Below are positions 11,723-15,036 of a stretch of 15,036 nt of DNA, piece after piece; the first letter of the stretch is position 1, and every line of letters begins with the position of its first letter. Location of the stretch: NCBI GenBank assembly GCA_018663485.1, contig JABJQI010000120.1:1-15036 (forward strand), read 5' to 3'. A model generated the notes under the pieces. It searched no databases. It saw only the letters and a program-made list of their open reading frames with translations, and had not been told where the DNA came from. This DNA comes from Opitutia bacterium (GTDB taxonomy: Bacteria > Verrucomicrobiota > Verrucomicrobiia > Opitutales > Coraliomargaritaceae). The translations under genes were made by a program, and so were the position numbers.

Positions 11723-14008
11723 ATGGGATTAACGAAGATGAGGGCGATACCGTTTCTACTAATGACGGGCCTTGCGTTGGCCCCCGCCGTCTTTGCGGAT
11801 GTAACACCCGCAGGACTGTTTACGGATCACATGGTCATCCAGCGCGAAACGAAGGCACCCGTCTGGGGAACTGCGGACGTGGGCGAACAAGTTACGGTCA
11901 GCGCGAGCTGGGGTGAAACCGCGGCCGCGACCGCCGATGCGTCTGGTAAATGGAGCGTGAAGCTGCAAACACCACCAGCAGGCGGGCCACACACAATGAC
12001 CTTGAAGGGCAACAACACGGTTAAAATTAAAGACGTGCTTTCGGGGGAGGTGTGGTTCTGCTCTGGGCAGTCCAACATGGATTTTACGATGAAGCAGTTG
12101 TCCCGGGTGTCTGCCAAGCGCACCACGCCGGAACATGTGCCCGCTGCAAACTATATAAAGAAGGAGATGGAAACGGCGAAGGATAACCTTTTACGACAAT
12201 TCACCGTGACAAAGGTTAAGTCGCCACTGAAGCCGCTGACGACCCTTGCGGGCAGCTGGATCGACTCGTCGCCTCAGCATCATCCCGACTTTTCGGCCAC
12301 CGCCTATTTCTTTGGTCGCGAGTTACGTAGCGAGCTGAATGTTCCCGTTGGTCTGATTAAATGTGCCTGGGGTGGCACCAAGGTGGAACCATGGATGCCA
12401 GCTGAAGCGTTTCAGACGGATGAGAAAATGGCAGCCTATTACAACGCGAACCCAAAGCAGGTATCAATTATTTTTAATGGCATGGTCAACCCGGTGATCC
12501 CGTATGCCATCCGCGGCACGATCTGGTATCAAGGTGAATCCAATCGCGATTATAATACCCTCCAGTATGAACGCCACTTCAGCGCCATGATCACCGCCTG
12601 GCGCGAGCAGTGGGGACAGGGTGACTTCCCGTTCTACTTCGCCCAACTGGCGAACTACCAGGGACGCTCGCGCGCGAACTACGAGCCTCCCGCTGCGAAG
12701 CCGGTTGAGTATCACGGCTGGCCTTCGATCTGCGATCAGCAGCGCCGAACGCTCGGTCTGAAAAACACCGGCATGGCCGTGCTGAGTGATATTGGGGAAG
12801 CCAAGGACGTTCACGCGCATAACAAAATAGATGTAGGCAAGCGACTGGCGCTGTGGGCCTTGAAGCATGATTACCCTTCGACGGAGCTCCAGTCTTCGCA
12901 CGAGGCTACGGCCCGGCACGGCAGGGCAGGCGGTAAGGCGGGAGATTTGGTTTACAGTGGCCCACTCTACAGCAGCCACAAAATTAAAGGCGATCAAGTG
13001 ATCATCCAGTTTGATTCGGCCGGTTCCGGGCTAATGACCGGTTCAAAAGTCGGGATGGAAGCGACGCAGGAAACGAAGGCACCCTTGAAATATTTCCAGA
13101 TTTGCGGTGCCGATCGCCAGTGGCAATGGGCGAATGTTGAAATTACGGGCAAAGACACGATCGCGGTTTCTCACCCAGACATAGCGAACCCGACGGTGGT
13201 GCGCTATGCGTGGTCGGAGAACGCTAGATCGGCCAACTTCTACAACAAAGAAGGCCTGCCGGCTTCTATCTTTACCACGGAGGCTGAGATTCCATCCGCG
13301 GCGAGCGCAGTGGCTCCTGCGAAAGCGCAACCCGTTCCGGAGAAGTCCCTTTCCGGAGTGTCACTCAAGGAGAACGACCGGATTGTCTTTCTCGGGGATT
13401 CAATTACTTGGATGGGGGCCAAGGAGGATGGCTATGTCACCTTGACGGCGCAGGCGATCAAACAGGCTTACCCTGATTTCGGGATTGAGGTCATGGGGGC
13501 CGGCAGGAGCGGCCATAAAGTGCCGGACTGTCAGAAGCGCCTCAACCGCGACGTGCTGCAAAAGAACCCCACGGTCGTCGTGATCTACATTGGCATCAAT
13601 GATGTATGGCACTGGACCCATCCGAGGGTGGTCGCAAAAGGTGGTAAAGGGACCACGCCAGAAGATTTTGAAAGCGGCCTGAACGACATGATCACACAAA
13701 TCAATCAGGCGGGAGCACGCGTGATTCTGTGCACCCCCACGGTCATCGGCGAAAAGCCTGACGGGTCGAACCCCGAGGATAAGATGCTCGACGAGTATGC
13801 GGCTATCAGCCGCAAGGTCGCGCAGGAAACCGGCGCTCAACTCCTCGATCTCAGAACGGCATTTATTGACTACCTTAAAGAACACAACCCGAACAATGCA
13901 GAGAAAGACGTTCTGACCGCAGACCGCGTTCATATGAACACGAGAGGGAACCAACTTCTGTTTACGCTTGTTTCCGATGCCTTGAACGTCCCAGCACCTC
14001 AAAAATAA
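11723..14008 (+). CDS. Secreted double-domain carbohydrate esterase: sialate-O-acetylesterase-type plus SGNH hydrolase
   Basis: This 761-residue exported protein has a signal peptide (RAIPFLLMTGLALAPAVFA, cut after A25). ATG 11723 or 11738 could be the start. Residues 26-520 form a sialate-O-acetylesterase-like (SASA) unit: a beta-sandwich start (GLFTDHMVIQ), SGQSNM with Ser117, WYQGESN (268-274), and SDIGEAKDVHAHNK with D362 and H364. An Ala/Pro-rich linker (about 522-548) joins a second GDSL/SGNH hydrolase: GDSIT with S560, block II GAGRSG (592-597), GIND with N626, and DRVH with D734/H737. Both active sites look intact. Such enzymes remove acetyl groups from plant or algal polysaccharides; the mixed SASA-SGNH build recalls some polysaccharide acetylesterases, but the substrate is inferred from the sulfatase/fucosidase setting. 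It is probably the last gene of the sulfatase transcript. Confidence 0.9.
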   Translation: MGLTKMRAIPFLLMTGLALAPAVFADVTPAGLFTDHMVIQRETKAPVWGTADVGEQVTVSASWGETAAATADASGKWSVKLQTPPAGGPHTMTLKGNNTVKIKDVLSGEVWFCSGQSNMDFTMKQLSRVSAKRTTPEHVPAANYIKKEMETAKDNLLRQFTVTKVKSPLKPLTTLAGSWIDSSPQHHPDFSATAYFFGRELRSELNVPVGLIKCAWGGTKVEPWMPAEAFQTDEKMAAYYNANPKQVSIIFNGMVNPVIPYAIRGTIWYQGESNRDYNTLQYERHFSAMITAWREQWGQGDFPFYFAQLANYQGRSRANYEPPAAKPVEYHGWPSICDQQRRTLGLKNTGMAVLSDIGEAKDVHAHNKIDVGKRLALWALKHDYPSTELQSSHEATARHGRAGGKAGDLVYSGPLYSSHKIKGDQVIIQFDSAGSGLMTGSKVGMEATQETKAPLKYFQICGADRQWQWANVEITGKDTIAVSHPDIANPTVVRYAWSENARSANFYNKEGLPASIFTTEAEIPSAASAVAPAKAQPVPEKSLSGVSLKENDRIVFLGDSITWMGAKEDGYVTLTAQAIKQAYPDFGIEVMGAGRSGHKVPDCQKRLNRDVLQKNPTVVVIYIGINDVWHWTHPRVVAKGGKGTTPEDFESGLNDMITQINQAGARVILCTPTVIGEKPDGSNPEDKMLDEYAAISRKVAQETGAQLLDLRTAFIDYLKEHNPNNAEKDVLTADRVHMNTRGNQLLFTLVSDALNVPAPQK

Positions 14009-14130
14009 ACGAATCGGTAATGATTCCTCAAAATTGAAAAGAGGTGATCGATTGAGACAAACTTCACGGTGCAGACTGGGAGTTTTAGGCAGGAAAGTTG
14101 AGGGCAGAAAAATAGAGAGACGGTCACTCA
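14009..14130. other. Gap after the esterase gene
   Basis: Only a weak GAATC-GGTAAT-GATTC hairpin (14011-14026, no U run) follows the esterase stop. No gene or strong terminator is visible. Confidence 0.35.
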
Positions 14131-14170
14131 CTCCTTCCCTTACAAAGCATATCCTTATACATAAGTCAGA
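14131..14170 (-). repeat. Forty-bp repeat, copy 1 (inverted)
   Basis: Read on the minus strand it contains ACTTATGTATAAGGATATGC followed by a purine-rich GGGAAGGAG end. It matches copy 2 at 14488-14525 with a handful of differences, in the opposite orientation. Confidence 0.7.
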
Positions 14171-14255
14171 GGGGCGTGAATATTCCTAGGAAAACGTATA
14201 TCACTTGGACTTATCAGACTGTTGCAAAACCTCAGACTCTCACGACTGTTTTTTT

Positions 14256-14397
14256 CGCAGAATGATTTACAGCAGAATGATTTCTCACTGAGAACCTGAC
14301 TGGGTTATATATGCGCCTGATAGGCAACCCCCTTGGGACTCTTTGGTTATAGTATCCTGCATTTAGTTAGAATCATTCTGCCGTAAATCATTCTGCG
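14256..14397. repeat. Inverted repeat with 29-bp arms
   Basis: Arms at 14256-14284 and 14369-14397 pair almost completely. Each arm is itself a tandem of two GCAGAATGATT units 4 bp apart. The 84-bp interior has no gene. Copies 1 and 2 of the 40-bp repeat flank it in opposite orientation at similar distances (about 86 and 90 bp), giving one nested, roughly symmetric block of about 395 bp. Confidence 0.8.
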
Positions 14398-14487
14398 AGA
14401 TTCGTTTCTCGGCCTGCTGTAATGGCTCCAGTGAGAACCTAGGCCAGTTTGCCTGCAATTGATCAAGCTAGCGCGAATTAGCAGAGA

Positions 14488-14525
14488 CAGACTTATGTAG
14501 AAGGATATGCTTAGCAGGGGAGGAG
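14488..14525 (+). repeat. Forty-bp repeat, copy 2
   Basis: It carries ACTTATGTAGAAGGATATGC (14491-14510) and the GGGGAGGAG end (14517-14525). Its purine end also begins the longer unit shared with 14668-14746. Confidence 0.7.
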
Positions 14526-14591
14526 CTTTACACAGTGCTTTAATAACTTAAATTTGACGATCCAAAGACATGTATAAGGATATGCTCGGCA
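14517..14591 (+). repeat. Long repeat unit 1 (contains 40-bp repeat copy 3)
   Basis: It runs from GGGGAGGAGCTTTA through TTTGACGA and AAAGACATGTATAAGG to ATATGCTCGGCAG. It aligns end to end with 14668-14746 at about three-quarters identity by eye. The core word copy lies at 14568-14586. Confidence 0.65.
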
Positions 14592-14599
14592 GACCGAGC
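14584..14599. repeat. GCTCGG/CCGAGC hairpin
   Basis: A perfect 6-bp GC-rich stem with a CAGA loop sits at the end of long unit 1. The tail after it (CACCCAAAGG) has no U run. Confidence 0.5.
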
Positions 14600-14619
14600 A
14601 CCCAAAGGGCATTTCACCA

Positions 14620-14675
14620 CCTCCCCTTGGCAGCCGTCTTCGCTCTAACCGAGCTACGCCGAGACAAGGGGGAGG
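14620..14675. repeat. REP-like inverted repeat between the two long units
   Basis: CCTCCCCTTG (14620-14629) pairs with CAAGGGGGAGG (14665-14675), with one bulged G. The interior (GTCTTCGCTCTAACCGAGC, then TACGCCGAGAC) has further partial pairing. It resembles the TTCGCTCT...GAGCTACG hairpins scattered in intergenic DNA of many bacteria. Confidence 0.5.
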
Positions 14676-14746
14676 AGCTTTATGTCGTGCATTTATAACG
14701 TCAACTTGACGAGCTAAAGATCTGTCTAAGAATATGCTCGGGGAGG
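14668..14746 (+). repeat. Long repeat unit 2 (contains 40-bp repeat copy 4)
   Basis: This is a second copy of the 14517-14591 unit: GGGGGAGGAGCTTTA, TTGACGAGC, AAAGATCTGTCTAAG, ATATGCTCGG. It ends about 25 bp past the stop of the LuxR-type gene on the other strand. Confidence 0.65.
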
Positions 14747-14771
14747 GATCAACCCTTCCTTCCAGTTCTAT

Positions 14772-15036
14772 TCAGCTGTCGTCGTGGCCGCTGGAAAAGA
14801 TGCCTGCCTTGTAAGCTTTGCTGATGGCGGCGGGGGCGTTCACGACGTCGAGCTTTTCGTAGATGCGGCGCACGTGTGTGGCGACCGTGGTGATACCAAT
14901 ATCTAAACGCTCTGAAATGTCCTTCTTCATCAAACCTTCGCTGAGCAGTCTGAGGATTTCGATTTCTCGTTCTGAGAGTAATGAATCCGAGTTTGGCTCA
15001 GGGACTTTTGTTTGAATGGTGTTGAGGATGAATTTC
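14772..15036 (-). CDS. LuxR/NarL-type transcriptional regulator, C-terminal part
   Basis: The minus strand gives 87 residues entering from the window edge and ending at TGA (14772-14774). LSEREIEILRLLSEG, KKDISERLDIGITTVATHV and RRIYEKLDV form the four-helix LuxR DNA-binding domain; the recognition helix is the TTVATHVRRIYEKL segment. A short tail KAYKAGIFSSGHDDS follows. In the family, this domain is joined to a receiver domain (response regulator) or another sensor, which would lie beyond 15036. The gene converges on the repeat block. It could regulate the cluster, but nothing here links it to the ATCRCGYGAT sites, and LuxR-type proteins are often encoded away from their targets. Confidence 0.88.
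   Translation of the reverse strand, partial: KFILNTIQTKVPEPNSDSLLSEREIEILRLLSEGLMKKDISERLDIGITTVATHVRRIYEKLDVVNAPAAISKAYKAGIFSSGHDDS

Noticed and set aside
13400..14131. Minus-strand open frame of 243 codons opposite the esterase gene
   Set aside because: Antisense shadow of the SGNH domain, whose catalytic motifs fix the plus strand as coding.
14131..14746. CRISPR array
   Set aside because: The repeats are imperfect, differ in orientation, and are irregularly spaced; there are no uniform spacers and no cas genes.

Overview
The window looks like chromosomal DNA of a marine, polysaccharide-degrading member of the Verrucomicrobiota (Opitutae/Puniceicoccales-like). This is inferred from gene content: Tat-exported Gfo/Idh/MocA oxidoreductases, a secreted S1 sulfatase, a GH29 fucosidase remnant, a secreted double-domain carbohydrate esterase, and genes that mostly lack strong Shine-Dalgarno sites. 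No rRNA or taxonomic marker is present, so the assignment is tentative.

Layout. (1) 1-392, minus: N-terminal part of a type I restriction-modification methyltransferase (HsdM), cut by the window edge. (2) 770-3567, plus: a two-gene unit, a soluble protein of unknown function and a K+-dependent-type membrane pyrophosphatase, closed by a strong hairpin terminator. (3) 3568-3981: a nested hairpin and a 170-bp MITE-like inverted-repeat element. (4) 3982-4395, plus: a small secreted or anchored protein. (5) 4474-4554: a terminator and the 3' half of a tRNA-Thr gene on the minus strand, with no 5' half nearby. This is the usual scar of integration into a tRNA gene; the terminator lies on the low-coordinate side, so the inserted island would be everything to the right. 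(6) 4705-6034: a full-length IS3-family element.

(7) 6038-14008: a plus-strand carbohydrate cluster. It holds two Tat-exported Gfo/Idh/MocA oxidoreductases, an S1 sulfatase, a broken alpha-L-fucosidase (two single-base frameshifts, a stop codon and a large internal deletion), and a 761-residue protein with an N-terminal sialate-O-acetylesterase-type domain and a C-terminal SGNH hydrolase domain. The substrate is probably a sulfated, acetylated, possibly fucose-containing polysaccharide. Three of these genes carry the same control module: an ATCRCGYGAT pseudo-palindrome touching a -35-like box, a 17-bp spacer and a -10-like box. Two of the modules sit in a 105-bp direct repeat. This suggests one regulator controls the cluster.

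(8) 14009-14771: no gene, but dense in repeats: four copies of a ~40-bp repeat, a 29-bp inverted repeat and GC-rich hairpins. (9) 14772-15036, minus: C-terminal LuxR-type DNA-binding domain of a regulator cut by the window edge.

No CRISPR array, complete tRNA, rRNA or integrase gene was seen. The most notable observations are the tRNA scar marking a probable island edge, the shared operator/promoter module, the decayed fucosidase, and the unusual frame relation of the two IS reading frames across an A8 run.
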